64,000 nucleotides of DNA from Bordetella petrii (GTDB lineage Bacteria; Pseudomonadota; Gammaproteobacteria; Burkholderiales; Burkholderiaceae_B), in the NCBI GenBank assembly GCA_017745595.1, contig WMBV01000020.1, positions 60,235 through 124,234 on the forward strand. Direction: 5' to 3'. Positions 29,509 to 38,227 of the stretch are shown here, in pieces; within the stretch, counting starts at the first letter, position 1; every line of letters starts with the position of its first letter. The notes under the pieces were generated by a model. The model was not told the origin of the DNA, ran no database searches, and saw nothing but the letters and a program-made list of their open reading frames with translations. The position numbers and the translations under genes were made by a program.

Positions 29509-29814
29509 TTAACCGGCCCCGCTGCCGGACTGCGCATGGACTTTCAGATAGTCTTGGGCGGAATTCGAGTCCACCAACGGGTAGATATCGAATTGCGCGG
29601 GCACGATCTCGCTCCATTCGCTCACGAGCCGGTGCAGCGTCATATTGGAATCCACGTCGAACAGCACCACGCCGCCACGGCCAACGCGCGCGTGCACGGA
29701 CAGCGCCTGTTTGCTTTCTAAAAGCGGCTGGATCCACTTCCAGTATGCCTGGCGGTTGGACTTCACGGTGGAAGGCGATTCCGGGCGCGGATTCGAGATA
29801 ACGAGAAACAGCAT
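29509..29814 (-). CDS. Muconolactone isomerase-like small protein
   Basis: 101 residues with a ferredoxin-like dimeric alpha/beta barrel pattern: MLFLVISNPRPESPSTVKSN, RQAYWKWIQPLLE, ARVGRGGVVLFDVDS and LHRLVSEWSEIVPAQFDIYP. This layout matches the muconolactone delta-isomerase (CatC-like) group, although the usual catalytic glutamate region is altered, so catalysis is not certain. Converges on the lactonase gene. Confidence 0.7.
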   Translation of the reverse strand: MLFLVISNPRPESPSTVKSNRQAYWKWIQPLLESKQALSVHARVGRGGVVLFDVDSNMTLHRLVSEWSEIVPAQFDIYPLVDSNSAQDYLKVHAQSGSGAG

Positions 29815-30239
29815 GCCTACTCCTTATCGGTTCTTTGAACAATGCGCTAAGCTGCGCAAGTCTAATCAGAGCGCCGCGATTGCGCACTAAGTATTGCGTG
29901 AAGCATGGATTAAGAAAACGACAACGCGTTCGTGCTTCTCGGGGCCCATGGGCGCCGCAATCCGCCGGTGGTACGGTGTTCCTTAACCTGGGCTTTACGA
30001 AAAACTAAGGCCCGGGCGCCGGTCACTGAACTATGGTGTCCGGTTAAGCAACCCGAATTGCCAAAGAGCAGGGCGGTTGTATGGATCAAGGAGAGATGCT
30101 ATACGAAGATTCGGAGAGCTCTTCGACTATCCGCCAGGGAGACAGGGTCGATGTTCGCCGGCACGGCCCGAGGCGGCTGCCGGCGTCGACGCGATCGGCG
30201 GCCAGGCAGCGGCGTTAAATCAAAATATAAAGAGCCATC
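29815..30239. other. Intergenic regulatory region upstream of a LysR gene
   Basis: About 425 bp with no supported gene. Small open frames on the plus strand lack similarity and a ribosome binding site. It must contain the promoter of the leftward isomerase-like gene and of the LysR gene at 30240; AAATCAAAATATAAAGAG just before 30240 is AT-rich and probably the LysR promoter/leader. No hairpin or RNA gene stands out. Confidence 0.5.
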
Positions 30240-31163
30240 ATGCGTTATCAATTTGACATATTCGATCTTAGCCTCGTCAGCTTTATTGCCGAGGGGCATA
30301 GTTTTACCTACGCGGCGGAACGCGGCTGTATTTCGTTGCCGGCGGTCAGCAACCGGGTCCGGAACCTGGAAGAGGGAATGGGGGTCAAGCTCTTTCATCG
30401 CACGCGCAGCGGCGTGAAATTGACCGAGGCCGGCGACAAGCTTCTGAAGCGGGCTTCGAACATTCTGCGAGAACTCGAAAATCTGCGCGACGATATGAAG
30501 GAGTACGCGGGCGGTACAAAAGGCAGCCTGCGGATATGGGGCACGACAACAGCCGTTTCGGAATTCCTGCCCAGCATAGTCGGCAACTTCCTGCAGTCTC
30601 ATAACGACATACGCATAGATCTCAGCGAAGCCAAGGGTGACGATATCGTCAGCGCCATCCGCGAGGGAACCGTGGACATCGGCATTATCTCGAACACGGC
30701 CTACAGCGAGGGATTGGAGGTCGTTCCTTATCGAACGCTGCGCCTGGTCCTGGTGACGGGCATGGCTCATGAGCTGGCGCATCGTTCCAGCGTCCGATTC
30801 ACCGAGACGCTGGCCTTCGATTACGTGGGGCTTCCGGATTCGTCCGCCTATCAACATTTCCTGGAGGACACGTTCAGTTCGCTTAACAAACAGTTGAAGC
30901 TCAGGGTGCGCGCCAGTAATTTCGAGGCGGTCTCGCGGATGGCGGAGCTCAACATAGGCATAGCGCTGTTGCCGGAATCGGTTGCGTTGCGGCATGCCGA
31001 GGCCATGGATATCAAGATCATTCCCCTGGCCGATGCGTGGGCCGTGCGCAAACTGCAGATCTGCGTGCGCCACCGCGAAGCTCTGCCGCTTTTCGCGCGG
31101 GAACTCATGGACATTCTGCTGGCCGATGCCAATGAACTCGTTTCGAACAAGGCGGAAAGCTAG
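30240..31163 (+). CDS. LysR-family transcriptional regulator of the dioxygenase/amidohydrolase cluster
   Basis: 307 residues. HTH region FIAEGHSFTYAAERGCISLP and AVSNRVRNLEEGMG; effector domain from GSLRIWGTTTAVSEF. It precedes, in the same direction, the cluster 31325-39096 and probably regulates it. Similar in pattern to the LysR protein at 21272. Confidence 0.88.
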   Translation: MRYQFDIFDLSLVSFIAEGHSFTYAAERGCISLPAVSNRVRNLEEGMGVKLFHRTRSGVKLTEAGDKLLKRASNILRELENLRDDMKEYAGGTKGSLRIWGTTTAVSEFLPSIVGNFLQSHNDIRIDLSEAKGDDIVSAIREGTVDIGIISNTAYSEGLEVVPYRTLRLVLVTGMAHELAHRSSVRFTETLAFDYVGLPDSSAYQHFLEDTFSSLNKQLKLRVRASNFEAVSRMAELNIGIALLPESVALRHAEAMDIKIIPLADAWAVRKLQICVRHREALPLFARELMDILLADANELVSNKAES

Positions 31164-31324
31164 CGGGCCGGTGTGTCGCCCGACGATAAAGCGCGTGAAA
31201 AGGCTAAGTTCATGAAATAGTAATTCCTTGGCCGTCGCGGTCTTCTTATGATTCGGACATACTTCGCAGACGCTTTTTTCGACGGCTCTGCGAGTTCCCA
31301 GAACCCGTAATAAGGAAGGCAAGC

Positions 31325-32218
31325 GTGGCCAATTCAACTCTTTTGAAGACGCAGGTCCTGCGTCCGGATTTCGTCACCCAGGTAGACGCGCAGATCTCGG
31401 ATATTGTCCAGAATGACGCGTTGATCGAGGAAATCAAGCGGATCTGGCAAACCTCGCCGGTCATCTTGTTTCGCAAGCAATCGTTGGCCGAAGAGGAGCA
31501 GGTCGCCTTTTCCTCGAAGTTCGGGTCGTGCATCGAAATACATCGCAAGGACAACGTTTCTCCTTACGAATCGAAGATCGTTTACTTCAGCACGTTGCGT
31601 TATGCGGATGGCCGCATGGTCGGTGGATTTTCCAACGGAGACGAGGCCGGGTGGCATGCCGACCAGACGTATACGCCGAATCCCGCCACCGGCGCGATTC
31701 TTTATGGCGTTGAAGTCCCGCGCGACGGCGGCGACATGTATTGGTCGGATCAATACGGCGCATACAACCTGCTGCCCGACGACGTAAAAGCACTGATCGA
31801 AGGCAAGGTGGGAACCTTCCGTTACGCCAAGAACGTCAATAATTCGGAAGTGAAGGGCAAGGAAAAGGAAATGCTGGCCCTGCCCGATGGGCTGCATGAA
31901 GTCGTGATCACGCATCCCATGACGGGCAAGAAATGCCTGTACGCGGACCCTACGCGCCTGGTGTCGATCGCGGGACTTTCCGAGGAAGAGAACGAGCGCA
32001 TCCTGCCGATTCTATTCAAGGCCGCCCAGGATCCGTCGCTGGCCTACCGGCACGGCGTGAAGTCCGGGGACGTGATGATGTGGGACAACGGCACCACGCT
32101 GCACAAGCGCGACGCGATTTCGCTGGAACAGCCCCGCCTGATGAAGCGCACGACTTTCCGGTTGCCGCCGGACACGCACGCCTTGCCGAGCGGTTGCCGT
32201 CAAGCTGCCGCGGCGTAA
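31325..32218 (+). CDS. TauD/TfdA-family Fe(II)/2-oxoglutarate dioxygenase
   Basis: 297-residue cytoplasmic oxygenase. The metal triad is intact: His111-x-Asp113 (AGWHADQTY) and His260 (NGTTLHKRD), with a downstream Arg in LMKRTTFR for 2-oxoglutarate. Known members hydroxylate taurine, 2,4-D, or other small acids, often releasing an aldehyde or phenol. It opens the catabolic cluster and is followed after two bases by an FMN-dependent hydroxyacid oxidase, suggesting hydroxylation followed by oxidation of the new hydroxyl (inference). Confidence 0.88.
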   Translation: MANSTLLKTQVLRPDFVTQVDAQISDIVQNDALIEEIKRIWQTSPVILFRKQSLAEEEQVAFSSKFGSCIEIHRKDNVSPYESKIVYFSTLRYADGRMVGGFSNGDEAGWHADQTYTPNPATGAILYGVEVPRDGGDMYWSDQYGAYNLLPDDVKALIEGKVGTFRYAKNVNNSEVKGKEKEMLALPDGLHEVVITHPMTGKKCLYADPTRLVSIAGLSEEENERILPILFKAAQDPSLAYRHGVKSGDVMMWDNGTTLHKRDAISLEQPRLMKRTTFRLPPDTHALPSGCRQAAAA

Positions 32219-32220
32219 GG

Positions 32221-33447
32221 ATGTCCATGCGAATCGACCGGGCGCTGAATCTTTTCGATTTTCGCGAGATTGCGCGACGCAAGTTGCCGAAGATTATTTT
32301 CGACTTTGTCGAAGGCGGGGTCGACGACGACCGCTGTCTGGATACGAACCGCAGGGTATTCGAATCCTATGCGCTCGTTCCGCGCTATCTCGTCGACGTG
32401 ACGAAGTGCGATCAGTCGGTGGAACTGTTCGGCAGGCGTTACGACTCTCCGTTCGGCGTTTCGCCGATGGGGCTGGCCGGACTGGTTCATCGCGGCGTGG
32501 ACCTGATGCTGGCCGCCGCCGCGGCGCGCGCCAATGTGCCTTACCTGATGTCGACGGCGAGCAATGATTCTATCGAGGCGGCTGCCAAGGTGGCGCCCGA
32601 CAACGCCTGGTTCCAGATCTACGCGACATCGGATCAGACCATCAACGACGATCTGATACGGCGCGCCCGCGACCTGGGATTGAAGACGCTGGTGGTCACC
32701 GTGGACGTTCCCGTGAATTCCAATCGCGAAAGAAACCGGCGCAACGGCTTTTCGCGCCCGCCGAAAATGACGCCGGCAATCGTCTGGGATTCGATGATGC
32801 ATCCGCGGTGGTGCTACCGCTTCATCAAAGGCGGCGGTATTCCGATGATGCGGAACTGGATGCCGTACGCGCCTGAAGGCGCGGATGCGGGCGTCGTGGC
32901 CGACATGTACGGAACCTTGACGCCCGCGCCGGCGATGAGCTGGAAGAAAATCGAGGCCATCCGATCCGTCTGGGATGGCAACATGGTGCTCAAGGGCATT
33001 TTGAATCCGGCCGACGCGGTGCGTGCCGTCGATACGGGCGTGCAAGGGCTCATCATCTCCAATCATGGCGGCCGGCAGCTCGATGCCGCGCCATCGCCCA
33101 TCGAAGTTCTGCCGCTGATCAACGAGGCGGTGGGCGACCAGCTGACGCTGATGGCCGAGAGCGGAATCCGCCGCGGCACCGATATTCTGATCGCGCGGGC
33201 ATTGGGCGCGAAGGCCTGCTTGTTTGGCCGGCCATGGCTGTACTCGGCCGTGGCCGGCGGAGAAGGCGGCGTGCACAAGGCGATGGGCATGATGCGGCGC
33301 GAAGTGGATATCGGCATGACGCAGGTGGGCTGCACGCGGTGGGATCAAGTCGGTCCCGAATTGCTCCTGCGCCGCGGCCACGCTGCTTGTCTGGTCGCGG
33401 ACACGGACCGGTCGCGGCGCGTTCAGAACGCGTCGTTGGCGGCTTAA
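32221..33447 (+). CDS. FMN-dependent alpha-hydroxy-acid oxidase/dehydrogenase
   Basis: 408 residues, TIM barrel of the lactate/glycolate/mandelate oxidase family, converting a 2-hydroxyacid to a 2-oxoacid. Visible: IFDFVEGGVDDDRCL (start of barrel), MSTASNDSIEAAAKVAP, WFQIYATSD, VTVDVPVNSNRERNRR, and the active-site stretch ISNHGGRQLDAAPSPIEVLP with the catalytic base His282 and Arg285. ATG at 32221 is preceded by TAAGG and lies 2 bp after the dioxygenase stop. Confidence 0.92.
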   Translation: MSMRIDRALNLFDFREIARRKLPKIIFDFVEGGVDDDRCLDTNRRVFESYALVPRYLVDVTKCDQSVELFGRRYDSPFGVSPMGLAGLVHRGVDLMLAAAAARANVPYLMSTASNDSIEAAAKVAPDNAWFQIYATSDQTINDDLIRRARDLGLKTLVVTVDVPVNSNRERNRRNGFSRPPKMTPAIVWDSMMHPRWCYRFIKGGGIPMMRNWMPYAPEGADAGVVADMYGTLTPAPAMSWKKIEAIRSVWDGNMVLKGILNPADAVRAVDTGVQGLIISNHGGRQLDAAPSPIEVLPLINEAVGDQLTLMAESGIRRGTDILIARALGAKACLFGRPWLYSAVAGGEGGVHKAMGMMRREVDIGMTQVGCTRWDQVGPELLLRRGHAACLVADTDRSRRVQNASLAA

Positions 33448-33500
33448 TGGCTTTATGGGTTTTATGGGGTTTATGTAAGCGCCATGCGCATGGAGTCTCA

Positions 33501-34490
33501 ATGAGAAAATTTTCACTTGCCCGCGGAGCGGCATCGTTGGCGGCCGTACTGGCCTGTGCCGCCATGGCGTCCGGCACGGCGTTCGCGGAGAATTATCCCA
33601 GCCGCCCCGTGACCATCGTGGTTCCCGCCTCGGCGGGCACCGGCGCCGACATCGTCGCACGGCAGATCGCGGATGGCCTTGGAAAGTTGTGGGGGCAGAG
33701 CGTCGTGGTCGAAAACAAGGACGGCGCCAGCGGCACCATCGGCGCCAATATCGTGGCCCGGGCCGCGCCGGATGGGTACACCTTGTGCATGGCGTTCCTG
33801 AATCATGCCATCGCTCCCGCGCTTTACTCCGACATTCCCTACGATCTGACGCGCAGTTTCACGCCGATCGTGCGCACGTCCCTCGCACCGATGGCCTTCA
33901 TTGCCAACCCCGGTTTCGGCGCCGATACGTTGCCGGAACTCATCGACATGGCGCGCAGGCCCGGGCAGCCGGTCATCTTCTTCGGCTCGCCCGGCGTAGG
34001 AAGCGTCAATGGCCTGTCGATGGAAATGCTCAAGGCAAAAACCGGAATCCATCTTACGCAAGTGCCCTACAAGGGCAACGCCCAGATGGTGACCGACGTG
34101 ATGGGCAATCAGGTGCCATTGGGCGTCGCGGTCATCGGAGCCGTACTGCCGCAGGTCCGGGCGGGCAAGCTGAAGGTACTTGCCGTGACCAGCGCGAAGC
34201 GCTCGTCGAACCTGCCCGACGTGGCCACGGTCGCGGAAGCCGGTGTCCAGGGTTATGACGTGTCCGCTTGGAATGGCCTGCTTGCTCCCGCCAAGACACC
34301 GCCGGCAGTCGTTGAAAAAATCTATCGCGACGTCAGCACGGTCGTGAACTCGCCGGATTTTGTCGCGCGGCTTCAAGCGCAGTCGCTGGAGCCGGCGCTG
34401 CTGGATCCGCAAGCATTCTCCCGCTTTCTTGCCTCGGAACTGAAGCAATGGGCCCAGGTCGTCAAGGAAGCCGGCGTCAAGGCCGAATGA
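33501..34490 (+). CDS. Bug-family (TctC-type) periplasmic substrate-binding protein
   Basis: 329 residues. Signal peptide about 1-29 (cleavage after AFA). Motifs YPSRPVTIVVPASAGTGADI, VVVENKDGASGTIGANIVAR, AAPDGYTLCMAF and TQVPYKGNAQMVTDVMGNQV. First of three Bug genes in the catabolic cluster. The start at 33501 is preceded by GGAGTCTCA. Confidence 0.9.
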   Translation: MRKFSLARGAASLAAVLACAAMASGTAFAENYPSRPVTIVVPASAGTGADIVARQIADGLGKLWGQSVVVENKDGASGTIGANIVARAAPDGYTLCMAFLNHAIAPALYSDIPYDLTRSFTPIVRTSLAPMAFIANPGFGADTLPELIDMARRPGQPVIFFGSPGVGSVNGLSMEMLKAKTGIHLTQVPYKGNAQMVTDVMGNQVPLGVAVIGAVLPQVRAGKLKVLAVTSAKRSSNLPDVATVAEAGVQGYDVSAWNGLLAPAKTPPAVVEKIYRDVSTVVNSPDFVARLQAQSLEPALLDPQAFSRFLASELKQWAQVVKEAGVKAE

Positions 34491-34514
34491 TCATCGTTGA
34501 ACAGGAGATAGAGC

Positions 34515-35432
34515 ATGTCTGCAGCACCTGCCGGTTTCGTCCCGAAGCGGCCCACCATTCCCGCGCACCAGCCCGATACGCATCCGCCACGCGTGGCTTT
34601 TCCGGCCGACGCCTGCGATGCGCACGTCCATGTCATCGGGCCGCAGCACCTGTATCCGCACGGCCCGAATCCCGGCTATATCCCGAATGAAGCGCCGGTT
34701 TCGGAATTGCGCAAGATGCTGGGGGCGCTGGGGTGCCGCCGCAGCGTTATTGTCCAGCCTAGCTACTACGGCCACGATAACAGCTGTACGCTCGACGCCC
34801 TGCGGGAAGGCAAGGGTGATTTTCGCGGCGTGGTCGCCTTCGATGCCGACACCGTCACTGATGAAGTGCTGCACGATATGCACGAGGCCGGCGTTCGGGG
34901 CGTACGCTTGAACGTGACGGCGAAAGAGGGCAAGGCGGATCTGACGGCCATCCGGAAAACCGCGGCACGAATCGCCGGCATGCAGGGCTGGCATCTGCAG
35001 CTGTATTTCTACGCCGACCGCATGCCCGAGCTGGACGAGGGCCTGGCGGACCTGCCCGTGCCCGTGGTTATCGATCACTTCGGCTATGTCAATGCTTCAG
35101 ATGGCATCGACGGCACCGGATTCCGCATGTTGCGGCGCCTGGCCGAGTCCGGCCGCGCCTGGTTCAAGCTCTCGGCGCCTTATCGCCAGTCCAAGCTTCC
35201 GCCGCTATTCGAAGACGTCGGTCCGCTGGCGCGATGCCTGTTCGGCATTGTGCCGGACCAATGCGTCTGGGGCACGGATTGGCCTCATGTCAGCCGCAAC
35301 GACACGGGCATTATCCGTGTGCCGAACGACGGCGAGCTTGCCGATGCGCTGATCGGCTGGATTCCCGATGCGCAAGACCGCCAGCGCATCCTCGTGGACA
35401 ATCCCGCCCGCCTGTACGATTTTCGGACTTGA
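34515..35432 (+). CDS. Amidohydrolase-family protein, 2-pyrone-4,6-dicarboxylate hydrolase-like
   Basis: 305-residue TIM-barrel hydrolase. The LigI-like pattern is clear: DACDAHVHVIGP (HxH), PVPVVIDHFG, WFKLSAPYRQSK and CVWGTDWPHV with the catalytic Asp. LigI opens the lactone of 2-pyrone-4,6-dicarboxylate in protocatechuate 4,5-cleavage and gallate pathways; homologues act on other lactones and on enol-lactones. Followed 5 bp later by an RraA-like aldolase gene, the order expected if hydrolysis yields a 4-hydroxy-2-oxo-acid. Start at 34515 with AGGAGATAGAGC upstream. Confidence 0.85.
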   Translation: MSAAPAGFVPKRPTIPAHQPDTHPPRVAFPADACDAHVHVIGPQHLYPHGPNPGYIPNEAPVSELRKMLGALGCRRSVIVQPSYYGHDNSCTLDALREGKGDFRGVVAFDADTVTDEVLHDMHEAGVRGVRLNVTAKEGKADLTAIRKTAARIAGMQGWHLQLYFYADRMPELDEGLADLPVPVVIDHFGYVNASDGIDGTGFRMLRRLAESGRAWFKLSAPYRQSKLPPLFEDVGPLARCLFGIVPDQCVWGTDWPHVSRNDTGIIRVPNDGELADALIGWIPDAQDRQRILVDNPARLYDFRT

Positions 35433-35437
35433 ACGCC

Positions 35438-36166
35438 ATGAGTGCAAAGAAACCCTTAGGCAAGCTGAGTCCGGAGAAAATCCGGCTGATGGAAGCTCCG
35501 TCGATCCCGGCGGACATCATCGCCCGCTTCAATAACCTTTCGGACCTGACCGGCACGATTTCGGATGTGTGCGATTCGCTGGGGCTGTCGTGCCTGATTC
35601 CGGCCATGGAGCTCAAGCCGACCACCACCCGGCGTATCGTCGGGCCCGCGCTCACGGTGCGCAATATCCCGCGCAGCGCGCAGATCTACAAGGCGGTTGT
35701 CGATAAAAGCAATTTAATGGGCGAGACCGAGGCGCACAACATCGCCAAGCCGGGCGACGTGCTTGTCATCGAGGGATTGGCGGGGGTTTCGGCAATGGGG
35801 GGGCTTTCCGCCTCGATGGGCAAGCGCCAGGGCCAGATAGGGGCGATCATCGACGGCTCGGTGCGCGATCCGGACGCCTACGAAAAGCTCGACTGGCCGG
35901 TCTGGTGCAGGGGCTATACGCCCATTACCGGAAAGTGGCGCGGCGAAACCGTCGAAGTCAATGGCACCGTGCGCATCTGCGGAATCCAGTGCAGCCCCGG
36001 CGACCTGGTGTGCGCCGACCGCGCGGGCGTTGCGATCGTGCCGCGCCAGATGATTGAGGACGTCCTGGAGATCTGCGAGGTGTATGACAAGGCGGACGGC
36101 GTTCGCCAGGCGGATATCGATTCGGGTATGCCCATGCACGAAATCATGGCCAAGAAATACAAGTAG
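35438..36166 (+). CDS. RraA/HMG-CHA aldolase-family protein
   Basis: 242 residues of the RraA fold. Family members are either RNase E inhibitors or class II aldolases for 4-hydroxy-4-methyl-2-oxoglutarate and 4-carboxy-4-hydroxy-2-oxoadipate (LigK/GalC). The aldolase signature is present: VLVIEGLAGVSAMGGLSASM for phosphate/pyruvate binding and GAIIDGSVRDPDAYEKLDWP with the conserved Arg-Asp that binds pyruvate and metal. Context with a LigI-like hydrolase favours aldolase activity. Confidence 0.85.
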   Translation: MSAKKPLGKLSPEKIRLMEAPSIPADIIARFNNLSDLTGTISDVCDSLGLSCLIPAMELKPTTTRRIVGPALTVRNIPRSAQIYKAVVDKSNLMGETEAHNIAKPGDVLVIEGLAGVSAMGGLSASMGKRQGQIGAIIDGSVRDPDAYEKLDWPVWCRGYTPITGKWRGETVEVNGTVRICGIQCSPGDLVCADRAGVAIVPRQMIEDVLEICEVYDKADGVRQADIDSGMPMHEIMAKKYK

Positions 36167-36210
36167 TGGTTAGGACCCTACAACGGCATCCGGCCGTCTG
36201 ACATACCGAA

Positions 36211-37206
36211 GTGGGAGGGGATATTAATATTTCTACACAACCCAAGTTACTGCGCGGTCTGGGGTTCGCGCTGGCCCTGTTGGCGGCGATGGCCGCCCCC
36301 CATGCCCGGGCGGACGGCTATCCCGATCAACCGGTGACGATAGTGTGCCCGTATGGGGCGGGTACCGGTATCGACGTGGTGGCGCGCGTGATCGCCCAGG
36401 AGCTGGGCGAGTCGTTGAAGCAGAGCGTCGTCGTCCGCAATCAGCCCGGGGCCTCGGGCAATATAGGCGCGATGATGGTCGCCAATGCGAAGCCAGATGG
36501 CTATACGTTCGGCATCATAGCCAACAGCCACCTGATCAATGCGCACGTATCGAAAAACGTGGTCGATGTGAAAAAGTCGTTCGTGCCGATCGCCACGGCA
36601 GGCACGGCGCCCTATGTGCTCGCGGTGACCTCCAGCCTGCCCGTGAATAGTATCGATGACCTTGTCGCGATGGCAAAGAAGCATCCCGGACAACTGAATT
36701 TTTCCGGCATTTACGGATCGGTTCCGCAGTTTCTCGGGATTGCGCTGAAGTCGGCGGGAAACATCGATATCCGCTTTATTTCCTACAAGAGCACTACCGA
36801 TGCGACGGTGGATGCGATCAGCGGGCGGGTGCCGATCTGGTTTACGACATTGGCGTCGGCGCTTCCGCTGGTGCAGTCGAAAAAAGTGAAGCTGCTGGCG
36901 GTCACCGGGCGGGAGCGTTCTCCGTTGATACCCGACACGCCTACTGTCTACGAAGCGGGTTATCCGACCCTGGACCTGGGCAGCGAGTTCTATTTTCTTG
37001 CGCCCGCCGGAACACCGGCACCGATTGTCGCCAAACTCAATCACGAGATCGTTGCCGCCATGCAGTCGGATGAGGTCAGGAAAAAGCTGTCCGAGCAAGG
37101 TATTCGAGCCACGGCCGGCACGCCCCGGCAGGTTGGCGAACTGCTGGACCGGGAGGCATTGCAGTTCGGCGATTTGGCCAAGATGGCGGGAATCGAATCC
37201 CCTTGA
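36211..37206 (+). CDS. Bug-family (TctC-type) periplasmic substrate-binding protein (start codon unusual)
   Basis: About 331 residues if begun at GTG 36211. Signal peptide ends after ARA; motifs YPDQPVTIVCPYGAGTGIDV, VVRNQPGASGNIGAMMVANA and RFISYKSTTDATVDAISGRV. The start is uncertain: the strong GGAGGGG (36214-36220) lies inside the first three codons, so translation more likely begins downstream at a rare ATT (36223 or 36229) or a later CTG. No ATG is available before the signal peptide core. Second Bug gene of the cluster. Confidence 0.85.
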   Translation: MGGDINISTQPKLLRGLGFALALLAAMAAPHARADGYPDQPVTIVCPYGAGTGIDVVARVIAQELGESLKQSVVVRNQPGASGNIGAMMVANAKPDGYTFGIIANSHLINAHVSKNVVDVKKSFVPIATAGTAPYVLAVTSSLPVNSIDDLVAMAKKHPGQLNFSGIYGSVPQFLGIALKSAGNIDIRFISYKSTTDATVDAISGRVPIWFTTLASALPLVQSKKVKLLAVTGRERSPLIPDTPTVYEAGYPTLDLGSEFYFLAPAGTPAPIVAKLNHEIVAAMQSDEVRKKLSEQGIRATAGTPRQVGELLDREALQFGDLAKMAGIESP

Positions 37207-37222
37207 TTGCGTAGGAATTTTC

Positions 37223-38227
37223 ATGCTTACACGCACCAATGCTAAGCGCGCCGCAATCCGGCCTGTAGGGCGGCTATTTTGCTCGATGGCGCTGGGGGTG
37301 GCCATTCTGCTGGGCGGCCCGGCCGCCGCAGGGGATTTTCCCGTCAAGCCCATCGTGGTGGTAGTGCCGTTTTCACCCGGCAGCGCGACCGACCTGGTTG
37401 CGCGCGCCATCGCCCAGGGCGTCTCGCAGCAGACCGGGCAAAGCGTGGTCGTCGAAAACCGGCCCGGCGCCAGCGCAATGATAGGCGCCACCTACGTGGC
37501 GCGAGCGGCGCCCGACGGCTATACGGTTCTGGTCACGACCAACACCACTCATGCCGCTAATGAACATCTCTACAAGCAGCTTCCCTATGATCCGGTGAAA
37601 GACTACGCGCCCATCGCTCTGCTCGGCAAGGGCGCTCAGGTGATGATGGTCAACCCGGACTCGCCCGCCAGGACGGTGCAAGAATTTCTGGAGCTTGCGA
37701 AGCACGCGCAAGGCAAGCTTACGTTCGGGGCGGGCAGCGACAACCCGCGCATTGCCGGCGAACTGCTGCAGCAGATGGCAGGGGTCGAGCTCTTGTATGT
37801 TCCGTACAAGGGCAATCCATTGGCGATCAGCGATCTGCTGGGCGGGCACATCGACACCATCATTTCCGATATCACCACCGGCCTGCCCCAGATCAAATCG
37901 GGTAGGCTTCGAGCCCTGGCGGTCACATCGATCAAGCGCGATTCGCTGCTTCCCGATGTGCCCACGCTCGATGAGTCGGGTTTGCCCGGCTACGAGATGG
38001 GATACTGGTTCGCGGCCTATGCGCCGGCGGGAACCCCGCCCCGGATCGTGGACCGGCTCAATGCGCTTTTCGTCGAGGCGTCCCGCATGCCGGCGGCCCG
38101 GCAATTCTATGAGGCGACGGGCACGGATTCGCAGACATCGACTCCGGCCGAGCTCGCCGCATTCCAAAAATCAGAGTCGCGGAAATGGGCGGAAGTGATC
38201 GAACGCGCGAAGATAAAGCCGGAATGA
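37223..38227 (+). CDS. Bug-family (TctC-type) periplasmic substrate-binding protein
   Basis: 334 residues. Signal peptide about 1-36 (cleavage after AAA-G). Motifs FPVKPIVVVVPFSPGSATDL, VVVENRPGASAMIGATYVAR, AAPDGYTVLVTTN and YVPYKGNPLAISDLLGGHID. It is closer to the 18795 Bug protein (shared HLYKxLPYDPVKD and ITTSSTQ/TTNTTHA patterns) than to its immediate neighbour. Overlaps the next amidohydrolase gene by ATGA. Confidence 0.9.
   Translation: MLTRTNAKRAAIRPVGRLFCSMALGVAILLGGPAAAGDFPVKPIVVVVPFSPGSATDLVARAIAQGVSQQTGQSVVVENRPGASAMIGATYVARAAPDGYTVLVTTNTTHAANEHLYKQLPYDPVKDYAPIALLGKGAQVMMVNPDSPARTVQEFLELAKHAQGKLTFGAGSDNPRIAGELLQQMAGVELLYVPYKGNPLAISDLLGGHIDTIISDITTGLPQIKSGRLRALAVTSIKRDSLLPDVPTLDESGLPGYEMGYWFAAYAPAGTPPRIVDRLNALFVEASRMPAARQFYEATGTDSQTSTPAELAAFQKSESRKWAEVIERAKIKPE

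Noticed and set aside
29932..30417. Plus-strand open frame upstream of the LysR gene at 30240
   Set aside because: It runs into the LysR coding region in another frame, has no family pattern, and is probably part of the regulatory region.
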